Assembly (NCBI GenBank): GCA_024743055.1
Contig: JANSXH010000014.1
Location: forward strand, 53,509-117,508
Origin: Pseudomonadota bacterium
GTDB lineage: Bacteria; Pseudomonadota; Alphaproteobacteria; Sneathiellales; Sneathiellaceae
DNA: 64,000 bases
Direction of reading: 5' to 3'
Shown here: one piece after another, positions 17,324-26,766 of the stretch
How positions within the stretch are numbered: the first letter of the stretch is position 1
Layout of the letters: every line of letters starts with the position of its first letter
Program-made: the position numbers and the translations under genes
Notes under the pieces: model-generated
What the model saw: the letters and a program-made list of their open reading frames with translations, nothing else
Databases searched by the model: none
Told to the model about the DNA's origin: nothing

Positions 17324-19180
17324 TCAGACCAAACCGTAATAAAAAGGTGCAAATATCGAAAACAAAAGCCACAGGACTATGACAAGCGGGGCTCCGGCTC
17401 GGAAAAAATCAACGAATTTATAGTGCCCCGGCCCCATCACCAGCAGATTCGTTTGATATCCCATCGGCGTGGCAAAAGAGCAATTCGCGGCGAATATCAC
17501 GGCATAGACGAAGATCATTGGATCGACCCCTAGTTCCCGTCCGATGCTAATCCCGATAGGAGTAAATAAGACAGCTGTGGCGTTATTACTAAGAATATTT
17601 GTGAAGAATGCCACAAGCAGGAAGAAGATGGACAGAATAACGGGCGGTCCAGCTCCCATTAGCAAGGAAAGAACGCCATTAGCCACGAACCCCGCCCCTC
17701 CCGTAGCCTGCATGGCGGCTCCCAAACCAAGTGCTGCCCAAATAAGAAGCAGGATTTTACGATCGATCGCACGACTCGCTTGGAATATGTTTAAACAGCC
17801 TGTCACAACCATAGCGGCCGCGCCAGTCACCGCGGCAACAACGATAGGAACAAAGCCTGATGCAGCGGATAAAACGACAAGACCAAAGATAATTCGGGCC
17901 CGCCAGGCAAGGGCCGTTGCCGGTAGTTCGCGAGCCGACCACTCTAAAAGGAGAACATCGGGATTACTCCTGATCCGCATGATGTCGGCTCTTTTGCCCA
18001 GAATCAGAAGAACGTCACCAGCTTCAAGGCGAATATCCGTCATCCTGCTCGTCCGGATCATCCGCGACCGTCTCTGAATACCGACGACAACACAGCGTGT
18101 GCGATAATGGAAACTCACCTGATACAAAGCGCGACCAATCATACGGGATGCGGGTGCCACAACGGCTTCCGCAAGAGTTTGATCCTGTACTGATTTTAAT
18201 TCCGTGCCTGACTCAATTGGGGTCTCCTCACTTTGCAGAAAACCATGGAGCATTTGCGGATTATCCGAGAATGCTTCGGTAATGGACTTTCGGGTTCCTG
18301 CAAAGACGACCGCATCTGCAGGTCTGAGGATCATCCCATCGAAAGGCGGCAGGAGGACATGCTCGCCACGCTGGATAAAACGAATGGTAATGTTACGAAG
18401 GCTTGGAAACTGACCCGCGACGGCCTCTTCCCCAACCAGCGGACTGTCGGGATTAATCTCCATCTGGACGATAAACTGCTTGCCAGAAAGATCTACCACT
18501 TCGCCGGTGATGGATGTCCGATCAGGCAATATCCGGGGAATAACAACGAGAGCATATAACAACCCGGCACCCGCGAGGAATAAGCCTGGAATGGTGAAAT
18601 CAAAGAATCCCAATTGCGGCTGACCTGCCTGAACAGCCGCCGCCATGACCAAAAGGTTGGTTGATGAACCGATTAAAGTCGTCATTCCGCCCAGAATAGA
18701 TGCATAGCTCAATGGGATCATCAGCTTGGAGACAGGCTGATGAAGCCGCTCAGCTAACGCCGTAATCAGCGGAATGAAGATCACCACCACCGGCGTATTA
18801 TTCATGATGGCACTGATGATCAGAACCGTCGCTAAAACCACGGCAATGGCCAAAATGGGATGATGCCGTCTTAGGGTAACGAGGCGACGGATGGGTTGCT
18901 CCAGGGCGCCTGTGCGAACAATTCCTTGTCCGACAACTAGCAGGGAAAGAACAGTAATCAGCGCCGGATCGCCTATCCCGGCAAGAATATCAGAAGAGGT
19001 AAGTAGGGAAACGCCATTCCCATCCACAAGGGGGTAGAAGTGAAACAGCAGCAGCAAACCGGCAATCACACCGATGGACGAGATCTCCAGCTCTATTCTT
19101 TCGCTGGCAAACGCGACAATCGCTGCAGCAATAAAAGCGAGCACTATCCATATATGCAGACTTGATTCAACGAATTCCAT
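17324..19180 (-). CDS. SLC13/DASS-family anion carrier with two RCK_C (TrkA-C) domains
   Basis: The 618-residue membrane protein has an N-terminal set of helices with SAIMNNTPVVVIFIPLITAL and GSSTNLLVMAAA (about 130-200), then about 200 soluble residues with two TrkA-C-type domains (near 225-305 and 320-400: PLVGEEAVAGQFPSLRNITI, MIGRALYQVSFHYRTRCVVV), then a second helix set with SNNATAVLFTPIGISIG and GYQTNLLVMGPGHYKF. This split layout is that of SAC1-like sulfate or dicarboxylate carriers. The two SxTN motifs are the Na+/anion sites of the family. The substrate is not determinable. Divergent from the flavoprotein gene that follows. Confidence 0.9.
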   Translation of the reverse strand: MEFVESSLHIWIVLAFIAAAIVAFASERIELEISSIGVIAGLLLLFHFYPLVDGNGVSLLTSSDILAGIGDPALITVLSLLVVGQGIVRTGALEQPIRRLVTLRRHHPILAIAVVLATVLIISAIMNNTPVVVIFIPLITALAERLHQPVSKLMIPLSYASILGGMTTLIGSSTNLLVMAAAVQAGQPQLGFFDFTIPGLFLAGAGLLYALVVIPRILPDRTSITGEVVDLSGKQFIVQMEINPDSPLVGEEAVAGQFPSLRNITIRFIQRGEHVLLPPFDGMILRPADAVVFAGTRKSITEAFSDNPQMLHGFLQSEETPIESGTELKSVQDQTLAEAVVAPASRMIGRALYQVSFHYRTRCVVVGIQRRSRMIRTSRMTDIRLEAGDVLLILGKRADIMRIRSNPDVLLLEWSARELPATALAWRARIIFGLVVLSAASGFVPIVVAAVTGAAAMVVTGCLNIFQASRAIDRKILLLIWAALGLGAAMQATGGAGFVANGVLSLLMGAGPPVILSIFFLLVAFFTNILSNNATAVLFTPIGISIGRELGVDPMIFVYAVIFAANCSFATPMGYQTNLLVMGPGHYKFVDFFRAGAPLVIVLWLLFSIFAPFYYGLV

Positions 19181-19333
19181 AAATAACGACTTACTTTCCT
19201 ATGTCACCAGTAAGAGAGACTAATTCCATCTGGCACGCTGTTTCCCTTTGATCTATATCATGAGGATTGTCCTGCATCTTGCAAGCTTACAATTGCATCT
19301 GCAAATTGATGAGAATTGAAAAAGCTAATAATT

Positions 19334-20593
19334 ATGAAGACTTATTACGAGGCTACGGCCAACCAGAGGCCGGTATTTCCATCTCTTTCTGAGGATATCG
19401 AAGTCGATATTTGTATCATCGGCGCTGGATATACGGGCCTGATAACAGCTTTGGAGCTATCCAAGAAAGGTTACTCCGTCGCCATTTTAGAGGCGCAGAC
19501 CGTCGGATTTGGAGCGTCGGGAAGGAATGGCGGTCAAATCGCTACCGGATATCAGCCGGGTATGATCCAGACGGAAGAAATTATTGGGAAAGAGGATGCG
19601 GAAAGTCTCTGGCGGTTTTCAACTGAAGCGACGAGTTTGCTGCGAAATCGCATTGCTCTGCATAGTATCTCCTGTGACCTGCGAGACGGCGAGCTTTATA
19701 CCGCGGCAAAGGCCCGTCATGTCGACTGGCTGAAACGGGAACAGGCCCATTGCGAAAGCCGATATGGTTTCTCTGCATATGAGTGGATTTCACGTGAGAA
19801 GTTGGCAGATTATTTGGATAGCACAAGATATCATGGTGCCTTGCTGGACCGGGAAGGCGGACATCTGCATCCTTTGAATTACGCTTTGGGGTTAGCATCG
19901 GCAGTCAAGAAAGCGAACATCCCGGTCTTTGAGAATTCGCGCGCACTTGAGATAGTGCCCGGATCCCGGCCATGCGTAAAAACTGACTATGGTCAAATAA
20001 CGGCCAGTTCTATCGTCCTTGCAGGTAATGCTTATTTGGAAGGGTTAGTGAACCAACTGGAGAGCCGTATTATGCCCGTTCGCACCTATATCATGGCGAC
20101 GGAACCCATAGGAGAAGCCAGGGCTCGTCATTTGATGAAAACAGATGCCTGCGTTTCAGACACCAATAGCAATCTCGATTACTTCAGAATGTCAGCGGAC
20201 AATCGATTACTTTACGGGGGACGGGATTATGTCGGCGATCCCCGAGGGGACCAGACAGAACTGCTGCGTCGCCATATGCTGCATACCTTTCCGCAGTTAT
20301 CGGATCTGAATATTGACTATATCTGGTCCGGCAAGGTCGCAGTAACCCGTCATCTTCTCCCTGATTTCGGGCGGGTAGGACCCAACATTTATTATGTCCA
20401 GGGATATTCTGGCCAAGGATTGCCCCTTTCTGCAATCGCAGCCAAGGTCATGGCACAGGCTATTGCAGGAGATACGGAGCGTTTTGATGTTTTTGCGCGT
20501 ATTCCCCACAAGCCTTTTCCGGGCGGGACTCGTTTCCGGGTACCGCTATTGTCGCTTGCCATGTTTTATCAGCGGTTGCGCGATCTCTTATGA
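19334..20593 (+). CDS. FAD-dependent oxidoreductase, DAO family (gamma-glutamylputrescine oxidase-like)
   Basis: The 419-residue protein carries the Rossmann FAD motif DICIIGAGYTGLITALELSKKG near the start (about 26-47) and GFGASGRNGGQIATGYQPGM, a hallmark of the PuuB/OrdL group of amine or amino-acid oxidases. The C-terminus has YVQGYSGQGLPLSAIAAKVMAQAI, which closes the FAD site. The best start is the ATG at 19334; an earlier TTG at 19316 is possible. The exact amine substrate is unknown. A second member of the same family lies at 41065-42366. Its 3' end overlaps the convergent RDD gene by six bases. Confidence 0.88.
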   Translation: MKTYYEATANQRPVFPSLSEDIEVDICIIGAGYTGLITALELSKKGYSVAILEAQTVGFGASGRNGGQIATGYQPGMIQTEEIIGKEDAESLWRFSTEATSLLRNRIALHSISCDLRDGELYTAAKARHVDWLKREQAHCESRYGFSAYEWISREKLADYLDSTRYHGALLDREGGHLHPLNYALGLASAVKKANIPVFENSRALEIVPGSRPCVKTDYGQITASSIVLAGNAYLEGLVNQLESRIMPVRTYIMATEPIGEARARHLMKTDACVSDTNSNLDYFRMSADNRLLYGGRDYVGDPRGDQTELLRRHMLHTFPQLSDLNIDYIWSGKVAVTRHLLPDFGRVGPNIYYVQGYSGQGLPLSAIAAKVMAQAIAGDTERFDVFARIPHKPFPGGTRFRVPLLSLAMFYQRLRDLL

Positions 20594-21109
20594 CAAAGCA
20601 GTCCGGCGAATAACGACGCCGACAATGAAGTCATGCAGACAACGGCCCCTCGGATTGAACAGGGATACCAACAGGATCAAAGAAGATGTCACGGCGACCG
20701 AGAGGTAAAACAGAACTGCATGGATGAAGGCTGTCAGATAATCAGGCTCGCTTCCATCCAGCAATTCCATTTTTACATTCATGAATCGCATGCCAATCGT
20801 GGCATTCCAGCTTCCACCAATAAGAATGGTGTTATAGAGCACGGGAATGAGAGCCAGGCCTAGCACGAGCAGGGGGGTCAGGGTTCCGAAACTGAGAACC
20901 CCAATAATATTCGCTGCAATCGTTGCTGCAAACGTAACAATGGCAATACAAATGACATCGATAAGATATCCGAACATCCGCCGTAGTCTGATGGATTCGT
21001 AGTCATCCGGATTAAAGCTGTCGGTATAGGTCGACCCGCTGGATCCATAATTCCCGCGTTCGGTTTTTAGTGAGCTGAGCTCAATCTGTGGTCCCTCTGA
21101 TTGTTTCAC
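20588..21109 (-). CDS. RDD family membrane protein
   Basis: The product shows the RDD layout: RLRRMFGYLIDVICIAIVTF (Arg and Asp in the first helix), a second long helix pair, SWNATIGMRFMNVKM and a final LFNPRGRCLHDFIVGVVIRR. RDD proteins are small membrane proteins with roles in ion or compatible-solute transport or stress in the few cases studied. The start is uncertain: the open frame extends to 21223, but that extension is low in coding character, and a GTG at 21109 has GAGGAAA upstream, so I chose GTG, giving 173 residues. Confidence 0.8.
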   Translation of the reverse strand: MKQSEGPQIELSSLKTERGNYGSSGSTYTDSFNPDDYESIRLRRMFGYLIDVICIAIVTFAATIAANIIGVLSFGTLTPLLVLGLALIPVLYNTILIGGSWNATIGMRFMNVKMELLDGSEPDYLTAFIHAVLFYLSVAVTSSLILLVSLFNPRGRCLHDFIVGVVIRRTALS

Positions 21110-21141
21110 GACCCCAACTTTCCTCAAATTAGTGAATAACC

Positions 21142-21183
21142 AAATGGTACTATCCTCTATTTTTAAATGGTACTTGTTGGTAC
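21142..21183. promoter_or_regulatory. Iterated TGGTAC motifs in a divergent promoter region
   Basis: AAATGGTACT occurs at 21142-21151 and again at 21165-21174, 23 bases apart, and a third TGGTAC begins at 21178, 10 bases after the second. The cluster lies in the 145-base gap between the leftward RDD gene and the rightward MFS gene. Helically phased repeats suggest binding of a regulator in multiple copies. No regulator is identified. Confidence 0.4.
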
Positions 21184-21254
21184 AATTACAATAATCCAGT
21201 CCTAAAGGGGCCAGGACCGGCAAAAAACAAGCAAAGTTCGAGGGGGCTTCTTTT

Positions 21255-22454
21255 ATGAATTCCAGATCATTCTATGTTTTGATCCTTGCCGGGGGACTGA
21301 TTAGTCTGATGGCGATGGGGACCCGAGCGGCGTTTGGCCTTTTTCTGGAGCCGGTTTCAACGGATCTCGGTTGGGGGCGGGAAGTCTTTGGACTGGCCCT
21401 AGCTATTCAGAACATCGTCTGGGGATTGTCTCAACCCTTTGCCGGAATGATTGCAGATAAATTCGGCTCTGGTCGGACCCTTCTGGTTTCCGGGACGGTC
21501 TATGCTGGAGGCATCCTGCTAATGTCTCAGACCACCAGCCAAAGCGAGCTACACCTTTCCGCCGGGCTTTTGGTGGGATTAGGTCTGGCCGGTACCGGTT
21601 TCGGCGTCGTGATGGGCTCTGTCGGACGGGCTGTGTCCGAGGAAAAACGCTCCATGGCTCTTGGAATTGTTGGCGCGGCAGGAAGTCTTGGGCAATTTGC
21701 CATGGTACCGGTAGGTCAGGCCTTCTTGTCCAGCTATGGCTGGTCGACGGCTTTGTTGCTGATCGGGATATGTTCCCTAATCATGATCCCGGCCTCCATA
21801 GGTGTTCGCGGGAAGGCTGAAGATAGCGGCGCGGCCGGGGCTGCATCTCTCAGCTTGGCCATCAAGGAAGCGTCCAAAAGTAAAAGCTACTGGTACTTAT
21901 TCACAGGGTTCTTTGTTTGCGGGTTTCACGTAACATTCCTAGCTGTCCATTTGCCGGCCTATATTGTCGATAAGAATATGGCAGCGGAATATGGTGCGAC
22001 AGCGCTCTCTATTGTTGGGTTATTCAATGTTGTGGGATCGCTATCAGCTGGATACCTGGGCGGGAAATATCCCAAGAAATACCTGCTCAGCTCGCTTTAT
22101 TTTGCCCGCGCGGCCTTGTTTGTCGCCTTCATCCTGGTTCCCATCAGTCCATTGACGATTCTTATTTTCTCCGGAATTCTGGGATTGCTTTGGCTTTCCA
22201 CCGTGCCCTTGACATCCGGCCTTGTCGCCAGCCTGTTTGGTCCGAGATATATGACGACCTTGTTTGGTTTTGTTTTCTTCAGCCATCAGGTCGGCGCATT
22301 TCTGGGAGCCTGGATTGGGGGCGTGGTGTTTGATATCTACGGCTCCTACGATCTGGTTTGGTGGCTAAGTGTGGCTCTTGGATTGCTTTCTGGGGTCCTG
22401 CACTGGCCGATTAAGGAAGAGATGCCGGCAGCAGCGGCACAGACCAGCAGCTGA
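21255..22454 (+). CDS. MFS transporter (monocarboxylate/oxalate-formate antiporter-like)
   Basis: The 399-residue protein has 12 predicted hydrophobic segments in two six-helix halves. The opening LMAMGTRAAFGLFLEPVSTDLGWGREVFGLALAIQNIVWGLSQPFAGMIADKFG contains the MFS loop 2-3 motif (GMIADKFGSGR). The pattern matches the group annotated as oxalate/formate or monocarboxylate carriers (R-x-x-F-G-x-F near helix 1). The substrate is unknown. A methyltransferase gene starts 11 bases after its stop, probably in the same transcript. Confidence 0.87.
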   Translation: MNSRSFYVLILAGGLISLMAMGTRAAFGLFLEPVSTDLGWGREVFGLALAIQNIVWGLSQPFAGMIADKFGSGRTLLVSGTVYAGGILLMSQTTSQSELHLSAGLLVGLGLAGTGFGVVMGSVGRAVSEEKRSMALGIVGAAGSLGQFAMVPVGQAFLSSYGWSTALLLIGICSLIMIPASIGVRGKAEDSGAAGAASLSLAIKEASKSKSYWYLFTGFFVCGFHVTFLAVHLPAYIVDKNMAAEYGATALSIVGLFNVVGSLSAGYLGGKYPKKYLLSSLYFARAALFVAFILVPISPLTILIFSGILGLLWLSTVPLTSGLVASLFGPRYMTTLFGFVFFSHQVGAFLGAWIGGVVFDIYGSYDLVWWLSVALGLLSGVLHWPIKEEMPAAAAQTSS

Positions 22455-22464
22455 TCACCGTTAT

Positions 22465-23241
22465 ATGAGTAACCTGTCTTTAAAACATAAACCTCCCTTG
22501 GTCACAGTTCTCTTTATCCAAGGGGTGGTTTTCGCTGTCTTGTATCTGTTGTTTCCCTATCTGGAAATGGCGCTTGGACAGAGCATTCCTCTTTTCTGGA
22601 AAATGGTTGCGCAGGGGCTCATTGCCGGAGGAATTACCGTGTTGTTCGGGCTGACCTGGGTCTGGATCAGTGCCCAGGTACTTGCGCCACCATTGCTCAT
22701 GCTCGGGATTGCGTTGAATCTGCCGAACTGGGTTTTCCCTGTCGCTCTCGCATTGCTTATCCTTGTTTTTTGGAATGTCGTCAGCAATCGGGTGCCACTT
22801 TATCTGACCAATCAAACGACGGCGAAAGCCTTACTTGATCTCCTGCCTAAAAAGAAGGGGCTGCATTTTGCAGATCTTGGGAGTGGTCTTGGCGGAACCC
22901 TGAGATACCTTGCGAAAGAAACTAAAGGGCAAAAATTTACGGGGTTGGAATCCGCGCCGCTGCCCTTCCTACTATCCTGGATAATCGGTAAATTGAGCGG
23001 GCGGCAAAATCTCTCCTTCAGGATGAAAAATATCTGGACACAGGACTTGAGGGACTATGATGTCGTCTATTGCTTTCTCTCACCGGTTCCCATGGCTCGC
23101 CTTTATGAAAAAGCCTTGGAAGAATTAAAGCCAGGCAGCCTTTTTATCAGCAACAGTTTTGAAGTGCCGGATCAAAAACCCGATCAGGTCATCGAGGTTG
23201 ATGATCGCCGAAAAACGCGCCTTTTGGTTTGGAAAATGTAA
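22465..23241 (+). CDS. Class I SAM-dependent methyltransferase with an N-terminal membrane domain
   Basis: Residues 10-115 contain three or four hydrophobic segments (VTVLFIQGVVFAVLYLLFPYL and FPVALALLILVFWNVV among them). The remainder is a compact class I methyltransferase: LHFADLGSGLGGTLRYLA (SAM-binding motif I, near 132-149), then YDVVYCFLSPVPMARLYEKALEELKPGSLFISNSFEVP. Such anchored enzymes may act on lipids, quinones or membrane proteins; the substrate is unknown. The ATG at 22465 is chosen because earlier in-frame codons lie within the MFS gene. It is convergent with motB, with a 6-base gap. Confidence 0.82.
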   Translation: MSNLSLKHKPPLVTVLFIQGVVFAVLYLLFPYLEMALGQSIPLFWKMVAQGLIAGGITVLFGLTWVWISAQVLAPPLLMLGIALNLPNWVFPVALALLILVFWNVVSNRVPLYLTNQTTAKALLDLLPKKKGLHFADLGSGLGGTLRYLAKETKGQKFTGLESAPLPFLLSWIIGKLSGRQNLSFRMKNIWTQDLRDYDVVYCFLSPVPMARLYEKALEELKPGSLFISNSFEVPDQKPDQVIEVDDRRKTRLLVWKM

Positions 23242-23247
23242 GGTCAG

Positions 23248-24129
23248 CTATTTCAGATTAGATGGCAGAACCGGTGTTTCCCGAAGCAAAATGATACTGA
23301 TACGACGGTTTCCTGGATTTGACGGATCATCCATGATCAGCGGGTCCGTATCAGCCCGACCAGCAACCTTCTCAATGCGTTCAGGCTCCAGTCCCGCTTC
23401 GAGTAGGGCACGTCGGCTTGCGTTTGCCCGATCTGAAGATAATTCCCAGTTACCGTAATCACCACCATTGAAGGCGGAACTATCCGTATGCCCACTGATG
23501 GACAAGCTGTTGGGAAGCTTCTCAATGGATTTCGCGATTTTGCCAATAAGTGCCTGGATGCGCGGTGTGATGCTGGCGCTGCCGCTGTTGAACATGCTTT
23601 CATTGAACTGATCGACAATTTGAATGCGCAAGCCCTCGGGTGTCATGTCAATAACGATGTTGTCCTGCAGGCCAGACAATTCAGGGTCCTTAGAGATGGC
23701 TTGTCGAATTTCCGATTTTGCCTCTTCAAAGCTTTCTTCTTCAATTTTAGCCAGCTTCGCTAGAAGTTCAGCCTCTTCTGCCTCGGCGTCTTCCCCTTCA
23801 TCTTTCTTACCCTGTTCCGGCGGAGAGATGCTGGAGACCACTGATGGTACGCCTCTATCAGAAATACGGGCGCCTTCCGTTTGCATGCTTTTACCGCCTA
23901 ATAGACCACCGGCGCCAGACTGGCTGATGCTGGAAGTCGTGGGCGCAAAATAGTCGGACAATCCTTCCTTTTGCTCGGTAGTCGTCACGTTGAGAAGCCA
24001 GAGCAACAAGAAGAAGGCCATCATCGCCGTCACAAAATCGGCATAAGCGACTTTCCAGGCGCCGCCATGGGCGCCATGGCCACCTTTCTTGACCTTCTTG
24101 ATGATTATCGGGGCGACTTCGTCAGCCAT
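23248..24129 (-). CDS. motB: Flagellar motor protein MotB
   Basis: MotB anchors the flagellar stator to peptidoglycan and carries the proton-binding Asp. The 293-residue product begins with a short cytoplasmic part, then WKVAYADFVTAMMAFFLLLWLLNVTT, where the Asp in YADF is the conserved proton site. A Glu-rich linker follows, then an OmpA-type domain with SLSISGHTDSSAF and LSSDRANASRRALLEAGL (peptidoglycan binding). It follows motA by 32 bases in the same direction. No other flagellar genes are in the window. Confidence 0.95.
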   Translation of the reverse strand: MADEVAPIIIKKVKKGGHGAHGGAWKVAYADFVTAMMAFFLLLWLLNVTTTEQKEGLSDYFAPTTSSISQSGAGGLLGGKSMQTEGARISDRGVPSVVSSISPPEQGKKDEGEDAEAEEAELLAKLAKIEEESFEEAKSEIRQAISKDPELSGLQDNIVIDMTPEGLRIQIVDQFNESMFNSGSASITPRIQALIGKIAKSIEKLPNSLSISGHTDSSAFNGGDYGNWELSSDRANASRRALLEAGLEPERIEKVAGRADTDPLIMDDPSNPGNRRISIILLRETPVLPSNLK

Positions 24130-24161
24130 GTGTCAAGACCAGCATCTGGAAAGTTACGGGG

Positions 24162-25019
24162 TTAAACGGTCGGCGCTTCATTGCAGGCCTCTTCGACCTC
24201 CACGAAGGTCGGGCGTTCATGACTGTATAGGGTTTTGCGCGCAAACTCGACAGATACAGCTGGGGCGTATCCCTGCAAATGAGCAAGGAGACCCTGTTTC
24301 ATGCACTCATAATATTTACTATCCGCATCCCCGAATTGCTCGAGATTCTTGCCCATAGGTGAGACAACGCCATAAGCGACGAAGATACCGAAGAAGGTAC
24401 CCACCAGAGCTGCTGCGATCAGCCCCCCCAGGATCTCAGGCGGCTCGGCGATGGAGCCCATTGTAATGATCACACCAAGCACCGCGGCGACAATACCGAA
24501 TGCCGGCAAGGCTTCACCCATGGTATTGACGGAGGCGGAGATCGCATGCCCTTCATTATGGTGGGTTTCGATATCCTGATCCATCAGGGCTTCCAACTCA
24601 TGAGGATTTTCAGTCCCCATGGTCATCAGGCGCAAATAGTCACACATAAAGTCCTGAGCATGGTGATTTTTCGTAAAGCTAGGGAAATGCTGGAACAGGG
24701 CACTGTCGGCTGGGTTTTCGATATGTGGTTCCAGCGCGATCATACCCTTGGTCTTGGACAGTTTGAAAATGGCATACATCAGGGTCAGAAGATCTGTATA
24801 GGCTTGCTTGTTGTAGGGAGAACCCTTAATCAGCTTGCCCATAGACTTGGCGACGCCCATGATAACCCATTTTGGATTAGACTGGAGGAATGCCCCAAAT
24901 GCAGCTCCCAGGATAATCAGATATTCCAGAGGTTGAAACAGAACAGCAAAGCTGCCGTGCGGTGCATATCCGCCTGCAACAGATCCAAATGTTACAACAA
25001 TTCCAACAATCCAAAACAT
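24162..25019 (-). CDS. motA: Flagellar motor stator protein MotA
   Basis: MotA forms the pentameric part of the H+-driven stator ring with MotB. The 285-residue product opens MFWIVGIVVTFGSVAGGYAPHG and has four hydrophobic segments, with the late pair GIVAAVLGVIITMGSIAEPPEILGGLIAAALVGTFFGIFVAYG carrying the Pro-Pro-Glu typical of MotA (Pro173-like). The long cytoplasmic loop follows helix 2. I chose the ATG at 25019 over an in-frame TTG at 25049 because MotA proteins begin with this helix and AAGGG lies upstream. Confidence 0.95.
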   Translation of the reverse strand: MFWIVGIVVTFGSVAGGYAPHGSFAVLFQPLEYLIILGAAFGAFLQSNPKWVIMGVAKSMGKLIKGSPYNKQAYTDLLTLMYAIFKLSKTKGMIALEPHIENPADSALFQHFPSFTKNHHAQDFMCDYLRLMTMGTENPHELEALMDQDIETHHNEGHAISASVNTMGEALPAFGIVAAVLGVIITMGSIAEPPEILGGLIAAALVGTFFGIFVAYGVVSPMGKNLEQFGDADSKYYECMKQGLLAHLQGYAPAVSVEFARKTLYSHERPTFVEVEEACNEAPTV

Positions 25020-25309
25020 ACTGACATTTGCCCTTAAATTGGCGTCCAAGTAATCAAGCGCTGATATTGCGGTAAAATTGGTTAATAAAGCGTGTGTAAT
25101 TTTAGGAAGTTTTTATCAAAAGCCCCGGATAGCTCGTATTTCCAGAATATTAGAGAGGCTTTACAGGCTAAACGGGGATGATCCGCAGAATGAACGCCAT
25201 TTGTTCGTCAAAAAGAGGTGCTTTTATTGATGATTTATGGGACAGTGCGCGCCGTTTATCTATGGTCACCCGACCATTTGTTGTTTAGGCTTGTATTGAG
25301 TTGAATGAT

Positions 25310-25783
25310 ATGACCTTCGATGCAATAGACTTCAGAAATGCTCTGGGATGCTTCGCGACAGGAATAACTGTTGTGACGGCGCAGACGGCTGACCAGCAGC
25401 CTCTGGGTGTCACCATTAATTCCTTCAGCTCAGTTTCTCTCGATCCACCTCTGGTACTATTCAGTTTGGCGCGGGTTGGTGGCCATTGCCAGGAATTCAT
25501 TTCGGCAGGGAAATTCGCGGTGAATGTTCTGGCCCAGCATCAGCGGTCTTTGTCTGACCGTTTCTCGATGGCTCGGGATAACCGATTTGAGGGTATTGAT
25601 TATGAACTTGGCGGCAATGGATGCCCAGTGTTTCCCGGCAGTCTTGTTGTCTTTGAATGTGAAACCTTCGAGGTGCATGATGGTGGAGATCATGCCGTTT
25701 TCATCTGCAAGGTTACCCATGTGATGGCAGGAGAAGAGGAACCAGCCCTCATTTTCCACAGAGGCCAATACCACGAACTTTAG
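25310..25783 (+). CDS. Flavin reductase-like FMN-binding protein
   Basis: The 157-residue protein is a single flavin-reductase (HpaC/RutF-type) split beta-barrel: RNALGCFATGITVVTA at the start, GVTINSFSSVSLDPPLVLFSLAR (flavin-binding strand and loop, about 32-54), and HAVFICKVTHVMAGEEEPALIFHRGQYHEL at the end. These enzymes supply reduced FMN or FAD to a two-component monooxygenase. No such monooxygenase is adjacent, so its partner is unlinked or unknown. The start at the ATG 25310 is the first good Met in frame. Confidence 0.87.
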   Translation: MTFDAIDFRNALGCFATGITVVTAQTADQQPLGVTINSFSSVSLDPPLVLFSLARVGGHCQEFISAGKFAVNVLAQHQRSLSDRFSMARDNRFEGIDYELGGNGCPVFPGSLVVFECETFEVHDGGDHAVFICKVTHVMAGEEEPALIFHRGQYHEL

Positions 25784-25885
25784 GGCAGCTGTTTCCACTG
25801 GCTGGAAAATCCACAGCTTGTTCTTTCACCAGCCGCTGGGAGCGGCTACAAATAGACATCTCTATAAACGAACGGGAACGAACAG

Positions 25886-26764
25886 ATGGGCATAAAAGCA
25901 GCTTTCATTGGCCTTGGGGTGATGGGATATCCGATGGCAGGGTTCCTGCAAAAAGCGGGATATGATGTCACAGTCTATAACCGGACAAGTGCCAAAGCAG
26001 ATAAATGGGTCTCGGAATATGGCGGATCCGCCGCCGATACACCGGCAAAAGCAGCTGAAGGTGCGGAATTTGTCATGGCCTGTGTCGGCAATGACAACGA
26101 CTTGAGAAGCATCGTCCTCGGCGATACCGGCATTTACGCGACGATGGCGTCCGGCAGTATCTTCGTCGATCATACAACGGCGTCTTCAGAAGTCGCTCGG
26201 GAATTGGCAGCCATTGGCGCCGATAAAGGCATCGGTTTTGTGGATGCGCCGGTCTCCGGCGGGCAGGCAGGGGCGGAAAATGGCGTGCTGACAGTCATGT
26301 GCGGGGGAAGCGACGCTGATTTTGATCGCGCCAAGGACCCCATCGATGCTTACTCGCAAGCTTGCAAACTAATGGGTGGTGTCGGAGCAGGACAATTGGC
26401 CAAAATGGTCAATCAGATCTGCATTGCTGGCGTCGTTCAGGGTTTGTCAGAGGGGATCCATTTTGCCGAGAAGGCAGGGCTGGATCCGGCCAAGGTCATT
26501 GACGTTATTTCCAAGGGGGCCGCACAAAGCTGGCAGATGGAAAATCGCTATAAGACCATGATTGCTGATGAGTTTGAGTTTGGCTTTGCGGTTGACTGGA
26601 TGCGTAAAGACCTGGGGATTTGCCTTTCTACCGGCACTCAGGTTGGAGCAAGCCTGCCAAACACAGCGCTTGTCGATCAGTATTATGCTGATGTTCAGAA
26701 TATGGGCGGCGGCAGATGGGATACTTCAAGTCTAATCCGACGGCTGCGGGCCATGAAAAAATAG
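25886..26764 (+). CDS. mmsB: 3-Hydroxyisobutyrate dehydrogenase-family NAD(P)-dependent oxidoreductase
   Basis: The 292-residue product has the N-terminal NAD(P)-binding domain with KAAFIGLGVMGYPMAGFLQKAG and the helical second domain. FVDAPVSGGQAGAENGVLTVMCGG is the substrate-binding motif, and the catalytic Lys lies in GQLAKMVNQI. The family includes 3-hydroxyisobutyrate dehydrogenase and tartronate semialdehyde reductase. Valine-degradation genes for the two preceding steps lie at 30345-32555, which favours hydroxyisobutyrate as substrate, but it is not in their operon, so the gene name is a reasoned guess. Confidence 0.8.
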   Translation: MGIKAAFIGLGVMGYPMAGFLQKAGYDVTVYNRTSAKADKWVSEYGGSAADTPAKAAEGAEFVMACVGNDNDLRSIVLGDTGIYATMASGSIFVDHTTASSEVARELAAIGADKGIGFVDAPVSGGQAGAENGVLTVMCGGSDADFDRAKDPIDAYSQACKLMGGVGAGQLAKMVNQICIAGVVQGLSEGIHFAEKAGLDPAKVIDVISKGAAQSWQMENRYKTMIADEFEFGFAVDWMRKDLGICLSTGTQVGASLPNTALVDQYYADVQNMGGGRWDTSSLIRRLRAMKK

Positions 26765-26766
26765 CA

